A program made the position numbers and the translations under genes. A DNA stretch of 64,000 bases from JBBSAT01 sp044223665. GTDB taxonomy: Bacteria; Myxococcota_A; Polyangia; Polyangiales; Sandaracinaceae. The notes below the pieces were generated by a model. That model was not told the origin of the DNA. It made no database searches and saw only the letters and a list, made by a program, of their open reading frames with translations. This document shows, piece after piece, positions 37,045 through 46,312 of this stretch (position 1 is the stretch's first letter; each line of letters opens with the position of its first letter). The stretch is taken from NCBI GenBank assembly GCA_044223665.1, contig JBGALT010000019.1:9859-73858 (forward strand), written 5' to 3'.

Positions 37045-38894
37045 TCGCTTCCACTCCCTCCATCGTCGGCGGTGCTCGGCTCGAGCGGCGGCAGGCCGAG
37101 GCGCGCGCGCTCTTCCGCCCAGAAGCGTCGCATCCGAGGCATCAGCGGCGGGCGATGCATGCGCCCGACGTAGAAGCGCGCGAGCCACTCGTGGCCGGCA
37201 CGCAGCTGCACGTCGGCGGCGTGCTCGAGCCGCTCGTCGGTGGCCGGCTGCAGATCGAGCTGGCGCGAGAGGAAAAACAGCGCCGCCCAGCGATAGCCGT
37301 CGAGCGCCGCGTCACCTGCGTCACGGCTGAGCGCATCGGCGTCGTCGACGTCGCGCAGGTACGTCTCGGCGAGCTCCATCGCCCGCGACGGGGGCGGGAG
37401 CGCGAGGTCTCGCTCGTCGCGGAGCGCGAGCGTCATCAAGAGGGCCCCGTGCGCGAGCCGTTGCCGCGGGCGCAGCTCGATCGCCCGCGAGTAGGCCTCG
37501 ATCGCGCCGTCGTAGCGCCCTTCGTCGCGGCGCACCTCGCCCAGCTTGATCCACGCGTAGTAGGCGTGGCGATGGGTCGAGGTGGCGTGGGCCCAGAGGC
37601 GCGCGTCGCTCGACCACACCTGCTCGTACTGCATCGTGCGCACGGCGAGCGGCAAGAGGCAGGCGAGGCCGAGGATCGCGACGCCGGGTCTCACTCCGTC
37701 GCTCCCGGTCACGCGCGCGCGGTCGAGGAGCGCGGCGAGAGCCACGACGAGCCCCGCGAGCGGCAGGCTCAGGTGGCGGTCCTGGAACTCGTAGTACGTG
37801 GGGATGAGGTTCGAGACCGGCGCATAGAGCACGAGGAACGTCGTCACGCCGATCCCGACGACGCGCCCCGTCGGCGTCTCTCGCTGCCGCCACGCGTAGT
37901 AGAGCAGCGCCGCCACCGTGGAGACGCCGACGGCGAGGAAGGGCAGGCTCGGCGCCTCGTCCTGCACCATCGCGTAGAGCGGCGAGACGCGCGCCGGGAA
38001 GCCGAGCGTCAGCGCGGCGTGCGAGAGAGACGCGAGCGCGAGCGTCGCCGAGCTGCCGGACCCGTCGAAGGGGCGGATCATCTCGTTCTCTCGCCAGATC
38101 ACGATCGTGATCGCGCCGAGCACCGCCGCGAGCATCACGCTCGGGATCTGGCGCCGCGCGGCCTCGCGCATGGGCATGCGCGCGAGCCAGACGTCGGTCG
38201 CGAACATCGCGACCGGCAGAGTGATGGCGCTGGTCTTCGAGAGACACGCGGCGAGGAAGGCGGCGCGCGAGAGCCACGCCGATCGATCCCAGGCGCCGTT
38301 CGATCGCAGGTGCGCGGTCCACGCGAGCATCGCGAAGAGCGCGGCGAGCACGTCTTTTCGCCCGGTGCCCCAGACGACGAGCTCGACCTGCACCGGATGG
38401 AGCACGAAGGCCAGCGTCGCGACCACGGCGGCGAGGCGGCCGATGCCCAGGGCCCGCAGCCAGGCCAGCATCGACATCCCGGCACACGCGAAGAGGAGCA
38501 GGCTCGTGACGCGGATCGGCGTGCCCTCGGCGCCCAGCCACGGCACGTCGATCCAGTACGAGAGCAGGTGAAGCGGGTGGTAGGCCTCGAAGTGCGGCTC
38601 GGTCCAGATCGAGACGAAGGCCTCCCAGCTCGGGTGCGTCACGAGGGGGTCGTCGATCAAGAAGCGCCGGTCGTCCCAGGACGGGACGAGCGGATAGGGC
38701 AGCGAGCGCCCGAAGGTGACGAACATCGCCGCGAGCACCAGCGCGCGATCGATCCACGCGTCACGGGGCGAGAGCGGCGCGAGCGTGGGGCTCGGCTCGC
38801 GGGCGGTCTGGGCGCCCGTTGCGGTCGCGGGAGTCGACGCCTCGGTGGGCGCCGGGCTGGCGCGCTTGGCTCGTTTCTTCTTGGCAGCAGGCAC
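37041..38894 (-). CDS. TMTC/PMT-like polytopic membrane protein with TPR C-terminus
   Basis: 617 aa. A Lys/Ala-rich cytosolic start is followed by about ten membrane segments (from ALVLAAMFVTFGRSLPYPLV to GVAILGLACLLPLAV). The luminal motif VPSWDDRRFLIDDP near residue 70 is like the Asp-containing loop of GT-C (O-mannosyltransferase) folds. The C-terminus carries TPRs (YYAWIKLGEVRRDEGRYDGAIEAYSRAIEL). This matches the TMTC-like layout, a predicted lipid-linked sugar glycosyltransferase of the envelope. Acceptor and donor are unknown. Its stop overlaps the hydrolase start. Confidence 0.8.
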   Translation of the reverse strand: MPAAKKKRAKRASPAPTEASTPATATGAQTAREPSPTLAPLSPRDAWIDRALVLAAMFVTFGRSLPYPLVPSWDDRRFLIDDPLVTHPSWEAFVSIWTEPHFEAYHPLHLLSYWIDVPWLGAEGTPIRVTSLLLFACAGMSMLAWLRALGIGRLAAVVATLAFVLHPVQVELVVWGTGRKDVLAALFAMLAWTAHLRSNGAWDRSAWLSRAAFLAACLSKTSAITLPVAMFATDVWLARMPMREAARRQIPSVMLAAVLGAITIVIWRENEMIRPFDGSGSSATLALASLSHAALTLGFPARVSPLYAMVQDEAPSLPFLAVGVSTVAALLYYAWRQRETPTGRVVGIGVTTFLVLYAPVSNLIPTYYEFQDRHLSLPLAGLVVALAALLDRARVTGSDGVRPGVAILGLACLLPLAVRTMQYEQVWSSDARLWAHATSTHRHAYYAWIKLGEVRRDEGRYDGAIEAYSRAIELRPRQRLAHGALLMTLALRDERDLALPPPSRAMELAETYLRDVDDADALSRDAGDAALDGYRWAALFFLSRQLDLQPATDERLEHAADVQLRAGHEWLARFYVGRMHRPPLMPRMRRFWAEERARLGLPPLEPSTADDGGSGSE

Positions 38895-38918
38895 GGCTCG
38901 GCTCGCGGCTCGTACGCG

Positions 38919-39545
38919 TCACTCGAGCGTGATCGGGTAGCGGACGACCATCTCCGGCCCGTCGAAGGTCGGGAACTGCGCGCCCCGCGCGGCCGTGCGC
39001 AGGCAGTCGCCGGCCTCGCCCGTGGTCAGCTCGCCGGGGCCGGAAAGGTTGACGGCGCTGACGTGGCCGGTGCCGGCGATGCGCAGGCCGAAGGTGAGCG
39101 TGCCCGTGATGTCGCGGTCCGACGCCGCCAGCATGAAACAGCGGCGGACGCGGGGCATGACGCCGTCGAAGGCATGCTCGATCTCGGCGCCCGTGAGCTG
39201 CTCTTCGCCGCCACTGCCGGCGCCGTCGATCATGCGGATCTCGTCCTCGCCGAGGTCGTCGCCCGTGACCCGATCGCCCATCGGGCCGGCGATCGAGGAG
39301 CCGCTCGATCCGCTCTCGCGCGGCTCGCCGCTCGCCCCTCCGCTCGCGCCGCCGCCGCGACGGCGGCCGCGTCGGCCGCGCGCCGGCGCTTCACCTGCCT
39401 CGGGGGGAGCCTCGGGATCGGCGGCCGCCACCTCGACCGCCGGCTCCTCGGCCGGCGGCCCGTACCCACCCTCGATCACGAGGTAGGCGCCCAGACCGCC
39501 CCAGAGCAGCGATGCGAGCGCAAAGCCGAGGGCGAACCGCGTCAC
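38919..39545 (-). CDS. AgmX/PglI C-terminal-domain protein
   Basis: 208 aa. An N-terminal membrane anchor (FALGFALASLLWGGLGAYLVI), a disordered Gly/Arg/Glu linker (about 30-95) and a C-terminal ~100-residue domain: AFDGVMPRVRRCFMLAASDR ... LTFGLRIAGTGHVSAVNLSG ... CLRTAARGAQFPTFDGPEM. This is the AgmX/PglI C-terminal domain (TonB-like, with conserved Cys pair), found in myxobacterial gliding and envelope proteins. The start is a GTG at 39545 with TATAAG five nt upstream. It diverges from the 39650 gene. Confidence 0.85.
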   Translation of the reverse strand: MTRFALGFALASLLWGGLGAYLVIEGGYGPPAEEPAVEVAAADPEAPPEAGEAPARGRRGRRRGGGASGGASGEPRESGSSGSSIAGPMGDRVTGDDLGEDEIRMIDGAGSGGEEQLTGAEIEHAFDGVMPRVRRCFMLAASDRDITGTLTFGLRIAGTGHVSAVNLSGPGELTTGEAGDCLRTAARGAQFPTFDGPEMVVRYPITLE

Positions 39546-39612
39546 GCGCGCGCTTATACCGCGCGAGCGGCGAGCGTGCGACTACGCTCGCTCCAAACGC
39601 ACGCGGCCAACC

Positions 39613-39641
39613 TTGACCACGAAGGCCCCACCTTCTACCGT
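39613..39641 (+). promoter_or_regulatory. promoter abutting the 39650 start codon
   Basis: TTGACC (39613-39618), a 17-nt spacer and TACCGT (39636-39641), then eight nt to the GTG at 39650. Transcription would begin at the start codon, giving a leaderless mRNA. Confidence 0.5.
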
Positions 39642-39649
39642 CCGCGGCC

Positions 39650-40312
39650 GTGTTTCGCCTCTCTCCCTGCTGGATCGCCGTGTGCGCGCTCGTCGCGCCG
39701 ACCTTGCTCGCTACGCCGAGCGTGCTCGCCCAGGACGAAGAGGCCGCTGGCCACTCGCGTGGTGGCTACGCCTGGGGAGAAGAGCATCACGAAGAATCTG
39801 CGTCCGGGCCCGCCGCGCATCGCTTCGGCCGCGCGTGGGTGAGCCTCGGGTTCGGCCCGACGGTGCGGATCATCCAGTACGAGACGCTCAACCAAGATCG
39901 GCAAGCGCCGGCGTACATGCAGCTGCGCGGCGGCTACTTCTTCGAGGGCGAAGGCATGGTGCAGCACGGCGCCGTGCTGGGCGTCGCCACCAACCTCATG
40001 GGCGACGGGGGCTTTCCCTACGGCGTCGATCCGCTGGGGCAGTGGACGCTGACGCCGTCGTACATGCTGCGGCTGATCCCCGAGGGCGACCTCGGCGACT
40101 GGTTCCAGGCGACGGGCCGCGTGGGGATCCCGCTCGCGCTGGGCGAGTTCTTCAGCTGGGGCTGGGAGGTCGGCATCGGCGCGATGGTCCGTCCCCTCGC
40201 CGGCTTCGCGATCTACGGCGAGGTCGACCTCTCGATGTACTTCGCCGACGACATCCATCCGCTGATGAGCTTCGAGATCGGCATCGCGATCGACTACGAG
40301 GTGCTGCCGTGA
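39650..40312 (+). CDS. predicted outer-membrane or periplasmic beta protein
   Basis: 220 aa with a cleavable signal peptide (PCWIAVCALVAPTLLATPSVLAQ). The mature part alternates aromatic and polar residues in short strands (RAWVSLGFGPTVRIIQYETL, FSWGWEVGIGAMVRPLAGFA, FEIGIAIDYEVLP), as in small outer-membrane barrels. No family recognised. It starts with GTG directly behind a TTGACC/TACCGT promoter. The next gene begins within its stop (GTGA overlap). Confidence 0.75.
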   Translation: MFRLSPCWIAVCALVAPTLLATPSVLAQDEEAAGHSRGGYAWGEEHHEESASGPAAHRFGRAWVSLGFGPTVRIIQYETLNQDRQAPAYMQLRGGYFFEGEGMVQHGAVLGVATNLMGDGGFPYGVDPLGQWTLTPSYMLRLIPEGDLGDWFQATGRVGIPLALGEFFSWGWEVGIGAMVRPLAGFAIYGEVDLSMYFADDIHPLMSFEIGIAIDYEVLP

Positions 40313-40746
40313 CGCCGTCCCGCACGATCTCGTCTCGCACGATCTTCCGCTGGCTCCTGCGCGCAGGCGCGCTGGCCGTCGTGGCGACGGCGCTCGGCGG
40401 TCCCACGCCCGGCTACGTCGGCACCTGTGATCCGGGCGGCTCGCGGCCGGCGGTCGATCCCGAGGCGTGGTGCAACGAGCGCGAGAGCGTGGAGTGCGCC
40501 CGCGATCTCGCCGCGATGCGCATCAACATGTCGATGTACTCGGCGTGCCAGGCCAGCGTCGAGACGACCTGCCGGGGCTTCAACTTCCCGCCCGGATGCA
40601 GCCCGTCGCGCGAGCTCGCGGCCCAGTGCATCGACGATCTGAGCCGGACCGATCTCCTGAGCACGCCGAGCGACGCGATGCCGAGCTGCCAGAGCGACGC
40701 GCTCTGTGGCGCGGCGTCGCTCGTGAGCGATCCGGAGGGCATCTGA
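40309..40746 (+). CDS. small secreted Cys-containing protein
   Basis: 145 aa; GTG start overlapping the previous stop by four bases, so translation is coupled. Hydrophobic N-terminal segment (WLLRAGALAVVATALGG), then a helical region with eight cysteines (CNERESVECARDL, CQASVETTCRGFNFPPGC). Probably exported and disulphide-bonded. No known family. It lies between the beta-barrel-like gene and the 40827 lipoprotein gene. Confidence 0.7.
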   Translation: MTPSRTISSRTIFRWLLRAGALAVVATALGGPTPGYVGTCDPGGSRPAVDPEAWCNERESVECARDLAAMRINMSMYSACQASVETTCRGFNFPPGCSPSRELAAQCIDDLSRTDLLSTPSDAMPSCQSDALCGAASLVSDPEGI

Positions 40747-40826
40747 CCATGGGCGCGCCCTCCCGAGCCGGAACGGTGTCCCAAGCCGGAACCGTCGCCC
40801 GCGCGTCTCACCCGAAGAGGTCTTCC

Positions 40827-42062
40827 ATGCGGCGCCTGCTCTGGTCTCTCGCGCTCCTCGTCACGGCCGGCGTCTACGGCGGCGGCTGCTCCATCGTCGC
40901 CACCCACGAGGAGTACACGGCGTACCGCGCAGTCCGCCTGGCCTCGAACGACGACGAGCGCATGGTCGCGATGGCCGACTACGCGACGCACTATCCGAAC
41001 GGGTTCTGGGCGGCCGACATCCGTCGCGAGCGCGAGGCCCGCGAGCAGGGCGTCTGGCTCTCGGGGAACGCCACGCAGGAAGGCCTGCAGCGCTACCTCA
41101 CCGCCTATCCCGACGGCACCTACGCCGAGCAGGCCCACGCGCGCTTGGCTGCCGTCTCGCACGTCGAAGAGCACCGCGAGGTCGAGCAGGAGCACGTCGA
41201 GGAGGTCCAGCGTGTCGATGCAGCGGCCCAGGCCGAGCAGCGCCGGCAGTGGGTGACGCAGGCGACCACGTTCTGGGGCCGCACGCTCCTCGGGATCCGC
41301 AACTACGGGCAGCCGATCTCGGCCGTGGCCCGCTCCAACCCCGAGTTCTCCGCCGCGTTCGGCTCGGCGCCGCCGCCGATGTGCACGCCGACGCACTGCC
41401 TCAAGCACTACCACGCGCACTACGCGATCCCCGTGCCCGGGGCGACGCGCCTCGAGCGCGAGATGCAGATGTTCCTGCGCATCCGCCTGGAGAGTGGGCG
41501 CGTCGAGCGCGTCGAGGTGCTCCTGCCGAACATGGGCTTCTCGCGCTGGTACGAGCTCGAGAACCGCACGCTCGTCACGGACGAGGACCCGACGCAGCGC
41601 CAGCAGGCCATCGAGTGGGCGCTCGGGCGCCTGATGCCGACGATCACCGAGGCCGGCGCTGGCGGCCATGCGATCGACGTGATCCCGGAGCCGATCGAGT
41701 CGATCACCGCCTCGGAGAGCGCCGCCAGCCAGACGGCCGAAGAGGCCGATACCGAGGTCGAGCAAGAAGAGGCCGCGGTCGCCCAGGTCGCGCCCGCGCA
41801 AGAGGAGGGCGCGCCGCCCCAGGAAGGTGGCGACGACAGCCTCGAGGCGCTGCTCGCGGCCGCCGCGGGCGGCGGGGACACCGGGACGCCGGAGCAGACG
41901 CCGGTCGAAGTCGCCCCCGAAGACTCGGGTGCAACGCTCGTGCTCCCGGTCGGCCTCTATGCCTGGCAGCTGCGCAACGTGCGCATCGTCGTGTTCGCGG
42001 CGGGCGAGGGCGACTACGGCGACGGGTTCGACGGGTTCTACGTCGAGCGCGCGCGCGACTGA
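40827..42062 (+). CDS. large lipoprotein, unknown function
   Basis: 411-aa predicted lipoprotein (MRRLLWSLALLVTAGVYGGGC lipobox). Residues about 25-110 are TPR/Sel1-like (YRAVRLASNDDERMVAMADYATHYPNGFWAADI). A Gln/Glu-rich helix, a central domain (NPEFSAAFGSAPPPMCTPTHC) and an acidic Glu/Ala-rich stretch (about 310-375) follow, then a beta C-terminus. No catalytic motif. GAAGAGG lies upstream of the ATG. Its stop is 8 nt before the GbsR gene start. Confidence 0.8.
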   Translation: MRRLLWSLALLVTAGVYGGGCSIVATHEEYTAYRAVRLASNDDERMVAMADYATHYPNGFWAADIRREREAREQGVWLSGNATQEGLQRYLTAYPDGTYAEQAHARLAAVSHVEEHREVEQEHVEEVQRVDAAAQAEQRRQWVTQATTFWGRTLLGIRNYGQPISAVARSNPEFSAAFGSAPPPMCTPTHCLKHYHAHYAIPVPGATRLEREMQMFLRIRLESGRVERVEVLLPNMGFSRWYELENRTLVTDEDPTQRQQAIEWALGRLMPTITEAGAGGHAIDVIPEPIESITASESAASQTAEEADTEVEQEEAAVAQVAPAQEEGAPPQEGGDDSLEALLAAAAGGGDTGTPEQTPVEVAPEDSGATLVLPVGLYAWQLRNVRIVVFAAGEGDYGDGFDGFYVERARD

Positions 42063-42070
42063 ACGGGGGG

Positions 42071-42598
<528 letters not shown>

Positions 42599-42660
42599 CG
42601 AAGGCGCGCGTGGTCCGCGTGCCGCCGCGCCGGGCTCTCCCCGACTCGAGACTTGTCATA

Positions 42661-42715
42661 ATCCATCTTCTGCGAAGCGATGGATCCGAGAAAGAAGGGG
42701 CCGATCGCTCGGCCC
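42661..42715. terminator. tandem hairpins between convergent genes
   Basis: ATCCATC (42661-42667) pairs with GATGGAT (42679-42685) around an inner CTTC-TGC-GAAG fold. Then GGGCCGA-TCGC-TCGGCCC (42698-42715) forms a perfect 7-bp stem with a 4-nt loop. They sit between the GbsR gene and the convergent BamB-like gene, a suitable place for a bidirectional terminator. No T-tract. Confidence 0.5.
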
Positions 42716-42731
42716 GCAGCCGCGCGACGAG

Positions 42732-43928
42732 TCAGAGGACACTGAAGACGAAGAGCCCGCCGGCGTTCGAGATGGCGACCCCGAGCCCCTCGGAGACCTC
42801 GACCGGCGCCGCGAACCCGTGCCCGTTCTCGATGCGTCCGACCTCGTGCCCGTTGGCGGCCAGGAGCGACACCAGACCGCCTTCGGTCTCGCCGAGCACG
42901 ACCAGGTCTCCGATGACCCGCGGCGCGGTCGGCGCGCCACGCGTGATCCGGTGACGCCAGAGCGTGTCGCCGGTCCCACGATCGATCCCCACGACGCCGA
43001 GGTCACCCGAGGACGCGACGAGCATGTCGTCGGGCGCCGCCGCCAGCCCGGTGATGCCGGTCAGCTCCTGTCGGATCCAGCGGACCGAGCCGCTTCCGAG
43101 GTCGAGCGCGTAGAGGCCTCCGGCGAACGAGGCCACGTAGAGCGTGCCGTTGTCGATCACCGGCGTGGTGTCGACGTCCGTGAAGCGCATCACGTCGGTC
43201 GCGGCCGCCGCAGGCAGGTCGCCGAGCGTCTCGCGCGTCCACTGCACGTGGCCGTCCCGCGGGTCGAGCGACACCACCGCACCGTCGGTGAAGCCCGTGA
43301 TCAGCCGGCGGCCCTCGATCGTCAGCCCCGCGTGCTCGGCGATGTAGAAGCCCTGCGGCGCATCCCGCCGGTAGCGCCAGAGCGCTTCGCCCGTATCGCG
43401 CGTGAAAGCGACCACGACGTCGGCGTCGGTCGCGACGTAGAGCGTGTCCTCGGTCGCGATCGGCCGCCGCCCGACTGCGCCGTCGATCTCCGCGCGCCAC
43501 CGGACCTGGCCCGTCGAGGCCACCAGCGAGTGGACGACGCCGTCGTCGCTGGCGAAGAAGACCTCGTCGCGCTCGGTGTCGAGGTACGGCTGACAGCCGA
43601 TCGCGCCGCCCGCTTGGTACATGTAGACGGGCGCGCCGGCGCCGGTGAACGACCAGAAGTAGCCGCGCGAGGAGCCGATGTAGATCCGGTCGTGGATCGG
43701 ATCGAGCGCCGCCATCGCGCGCTCGATCGGCAGAAAGCGGCCGTCGATGCCCTCGACCGCGGGCTGCAGGCTGCGCGTCCAGCGCACGATCAGGCGCCCG
43801 GACGGCCGCGAGCCCACCGGCCGGTCCATGAACGCCTCGTAGCCGAGGACCGGCGGCATGCCCGCGCAGCCGAGGGCGAGCGCGACCGAGAGCGTCGCGA
43901 TCGCCCGCCGCGCGCGGCCTGGCCTCAT
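42732..43928 (-). CDS. BamB-like PQQ-repeat propeller lipoprotein
   Basis: 398-aa predicted lipoprotein (IATLSVALALGC lipobox). It has about eight PQQ/WD-like blades with the typical A/S-L-D-x-x-T/D-G-x-x-x-W pattern: SLVASTGQVRWRAEI, AFTRDTGEALWRYRR, SLDPRDGHVQWTRET, ALDLGSGSVRWIRQE, GIDRGTGDTLWRHRI. This fits BamB, the scaffold lipoprotein of the outer-membrane BAM complex. The ATG overlaps the stop of the upstream gene (ATGA). That gene is YfgM-like, and yfgM-bamB neighbours are also known in proteobacteria, which supports the call. Confidence 0.82.
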   Translation of the reverse strand: MRPGRARRAIATLSVALALGCAGMPPVLGYEAFMDRPVGSRPSGRLIVRWTRSLQPAVEGIDGRFLPIERAMAALDPIHDRIYIGSSRGYFWSFTGAGAPVYMYQAGGAIGCQPYLDTERDEVFFASDDGVVHSLVASTGQVRWRAEIDGAVGRRPIATEDTLYVATDADVVVAFTRDTGEALWRYRRDAPQGFYIAEHAGLTIEGRRLITGFTDGAVVSLDPRDGHVQWTRETLGDLPAAAATDVMRFTDVDTTPVIDNGTLYVASFAGGLYALDLGSGSVRWIRQELTGITGLAAAPDDMLVASSGDLGVVGIDRGTGDTLWRHRITRGAPTAPRVIGDLVVLGETEGGLVSLLAANGHEVGRIENGHGFAAPVEVSEGLGVAISNAGGLFVFSVL

Positions 43929-45262
43929 TCCGGCGCCGGGGCGTCGCCGCCGCCGCCTGCGCTCTGGGCCTGGAGGCGCCGGATGAGCTCCTGCAGCTGC
44001 TCGGGCGAGAGATCCTCGAGCCCCGACGCGCCGTCCGCGCCCGTACCGCCGCCGCCTCCGCCCAGGTGCGGGCCCGCGCCGGCCGCCGAGGGATCGAGCT
44101 CGCGCAGGCGCTCGTCGGCCTGGGCGAGCACGTACGGGAACTCGGGCTCGCCGCCCTCCTCGTTCGCGTCCTGCAGCGCGTCCACGAGCTCGCGGAACGC
44201 CGAGAGCGCCTCCGACGTCTCGCCGCGCGCCACGCGCATGCGCGCGAGGTGGTAGTTGGCCACGTTCTCGTAGGCGTGGTCGTGGAGCGACGCGAGCCGC
44301 TCGTACGCCGCGGTGGCGTGCTCCCAGTCGCTCTCGGCCTCGTACGAGGCGCCGAGGCCTTCGAGGGCCTGCCAGGCCACCACCGGCTCCTCGTTGCTCG
44401 CATCGAAGGCCGCCTGGTACGCCGTGCGCGCGTCCTCGTTCTCGCCCTGCGCGAGCAAGATGCGCCCTTCCCCGAGGCGCGCCCACGCGGCGGCCGCCGC
44501 GCTCGGGTACTCGCTCGAGACGCGGCGGTAGGCCACCAGCGCCGCTTCGTTGCGGTCGGCGACGGACTCGAAGGTCGGCGCGTCCTGCTCGTCGTCGGCG
44601 GCCGAGTCGTCCTCGCCGTCGCCTTCGTCGTCGCCCTCGTCGTCGGCCGCCTCGGCGTCCGGCGAGACGATCTCCGCGCTCGAGATCTCGAGCGCCTCGG
44701 AGAGGAGCTCGCCCGCCGACGCCGCCTGCGACGCAGTCCACCACGACCAGCCGAGCCAGCCGGCCACCACGACGATCACGAGGGCCGCGAGGCCGGTCGC
44801 GATCTGGCGGTTCTGGGCGGCCCAGTCGGCCGCGGTCGTCGCGGCGCGACCGAGCGGCGACTCGCGCAGCACGGCCTCGGCGTTCTGGTTGCGCTCGATG
44901 TCTTCCTGCTCGCGCTCGGCGGCCGTCGGCGTCGCCGCACCGGCCTCGTCCTTGCGCGCCTGCTTCTTGGCGGCCTTGGCCGCGGCCTTGGCTGCCTTCG
45001 CGGCGGCGAGGCGCGCGCCGGCCGAGGTGCTGCTCTTCGCCTTGGTCTTGGCCGAGGCGGCCGGCGGCGTCGCCGGGGCCCGCACTGCGTCGGAAGCGCC
45101 GGTGTCGGAAGCGCCGCCCGCGTCGTCGTCACCGCCGTCGTCATCCGAGCCCGCGTCGGAGGCGGCTTCGCTCGAGGCGGCGCTCTCGCCGTCGCCGTTC
45201 TCGCTGCCGGCCGTCTCGCCCTCGTCCTCGCGGTCCTCGTCGCGCTCGTCTTCGTCGCTCAC
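43925..45262 (-). CDS. YfgM-like membrane TPR protein with long acidic N-terminus
   Basis: 445 aa. About 60 acidic Asp/Glu/Ser residues, then an Ala/Lys-rich helix (ARLAAAKAAKAAAKAAKKQA), one membrane segment (about 155-175, TGLAALVIVVVAGWLGW) and periplasmic TPRs (AALVAYRRVSSEYPSAAAAAWARLGEG, GETSEALSAFRELVDAL). YfgM of E. coli (about 206 aa) is a periplasmic TPR protein linked to SecYEG; this one adds some 150 cytosolic residues and an acidic insert. The GTG at 45262 has GGAG 7 nt upstream. Coupled by overlap to the BamB-like gene. Confidence 0.8.
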   Translation of the reverse strand: MSDEDERDEDREDEGETAGSENGDGESAASSEAASDAGSDDDGGDDDAGGASDTGASDAVRAPATPPAASAKTKAKSSTSAGARLAAAKAAKAAAKAAKKQARKDEAGAATPTAAEREQEDIERNQNAEAVLRESPLGRAATTAADWAAQNRQIATGLAALVIVVVAGWLGWSWWTASQAASAGELLSEALEISSAEIVSPDAEAADDEGDDEGDGEDDSAADDEQDAPTFESVADRNEAALVAYRRVSSEYPSAAAAAWARLGEGRILLAQGENEDARTAYQAAFDASNEEPVVAWQALEGLGASYEAESDWEHATAAYERLASLHDHAYENVANYHLARMRVARGETSEALSAFRELVDALQDANEEGGEPEFPYVLAQADERLRELDPSAAGAGPHLGGGGGGTGADGASGLEDLSPEQLQELIRRLQAQSAGGGGDAPAPE

Positions 45263-45375
45263 GCTCGATCTCCAGCTCGCTCTAGGGCTCGATCCCGACC
45301 GCAGTCGCGCGAGCCGCCGAAAAGAAGGCGCGGACTATACCCGCGCACCTCTTTCCGTCAACGCACGCCCGCGCG

Positions 45376-45909
45376 ATGTGTCATAGCCAGCCCGTGCGGC
45401 GCGCGCTTCCCTACGCCCTCGGCCTCGGGCTCGCTCTGGCGACGCTGGCGCCATCTCCCGCGCGCGCCTACGAGCGCCAGATCGGCCTCACGCTGGAGCT
45501 CGGGTACGCCGTGCTGCCGAGCGGCCCACTGCCCCCGCACGGTGCGTACGCCGAGCTGGGCGCCTCGGTCGGTCTCTCCGACGTGTGGGAGCTCCGCGTC
45601 CGGGCCGGCTACGCCTACCACCCGGAGCCCATGCACCGCTGGGTGTACGGCGCCGAGATCGTCTACCTCGTCGACATCCTCGAGGTCGTGCCGTTCCTGG
45701 GCGTGGGAGTGCTGGGCGTGACCACGCTCGTGGACCCCGCCCTGAGCGCCGACTTCGCCGTCGACGGCGTCTTCGGTCTCGACGTGCTCCTCTCGCGCGA
45801 GATCACGCTCGGCGTCGTGGTCCGCCCCAACGTCGTGCTCACGGCGCTCGACACCTCGCCGGTGTGGCTGGAGGCCGGCGTGCGCCTTCAGGGGCTCGTG
45901 CCGTTCTGA
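45376..45909 (+). CDS. small predicted outer-membrane protein
   Basis: 177 aa with a signal peptide (ALPYALGLGLALATLAPSPARA, cleavage near 32). The mature part is made of alternating strands with Gly and aromatic girdle residues (IGLTLELGYAVLPSG, WELRVRAGYAYHP, ITLGVVVRPNVVLTAL), typical of a small beta-barrel. No family recognised. Its 3' end overlaps the convergent ComEA-like gene by 22 bp. Confidence 0.75.
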   Translation: MCHSQPVRRALPYALGLGLALATLAPSPARAYERQIGLTLELGYAVLPSGPLPPHGAYAELGASVGLSDVWELRVRAGYAYHPEPMHRWVYGAEIVYLVDILEVVPFLGVGVLGVTTLVDPALSADFAVDGVFGLDVLLSREITLGVVVRPNVVLTALDTSPVWLEAGVRLQGLVPF

Positions 45910-46244
45910 TCACCGGCGGTGGCGTGCGGCGCGATCTCGCGGATCGTCGCCGGGCCGAGCCCGGGAACGCGATCGAGCTCTCCGAGCGTGGCGTAGGGCC
46001 CGTGGGCCTCCCGGTCGGCGACGATGCGCTGCGCCAACGTCGGCCCGACGCGCGGTAGCGTCGCCAGCTCCTCGGCGCTCGCGCGATTCACGTCCACCGG
46101 CCCCGGCGGCGCGCCGACACGGCCCCCGTGCGAGGGCAAAGGCGCCGCGGGGCGCGACGGAACCCGGTGTGCGAGCGCCGCCAGCGAGACCAGCGCGAGC
46201 ACGAGGCCGAGCGCCGAGAGGGTCGAGGCCGGTCGGGGCGACAC
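45888..46244 (-). CDS. ComEA-like helix-hairpin-helix DNA-binding protein
   Basis: 118 aa: an N-terminal hydrophobic anchor (TLSALGLVLALVSLAALA), a Pro/Ser linker, then a tandem HhH domain (VDVNRASAEELATLPRVGPT, GELDRVPGLGPATIREIAP). This matches the C-terminal domain of ComEA, which binds double-stranded DNA during natural transformation. No comEC or other competence gene is in the window. It starts with GTG at 46244. Confidence 0.85.
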   Translation of the reverse strand: MSPRPASTLSALGLVLALVSLAALAHRVPSRPAAPLPSHGGRVGAPPGPVDVNRASAEELATLPRVGPTLAQRIVADREAHGPYATLGELDRVPGLGPATIREIAPHATAGDQNGTSP

Positions 46245-46312
46245 GCGCGGCTATCGGCCCCGGCGCTCGCCCGTTGCGCCACGGAGCGTTTCCCTTCGTC
46301 CGGCGGGCCCTC

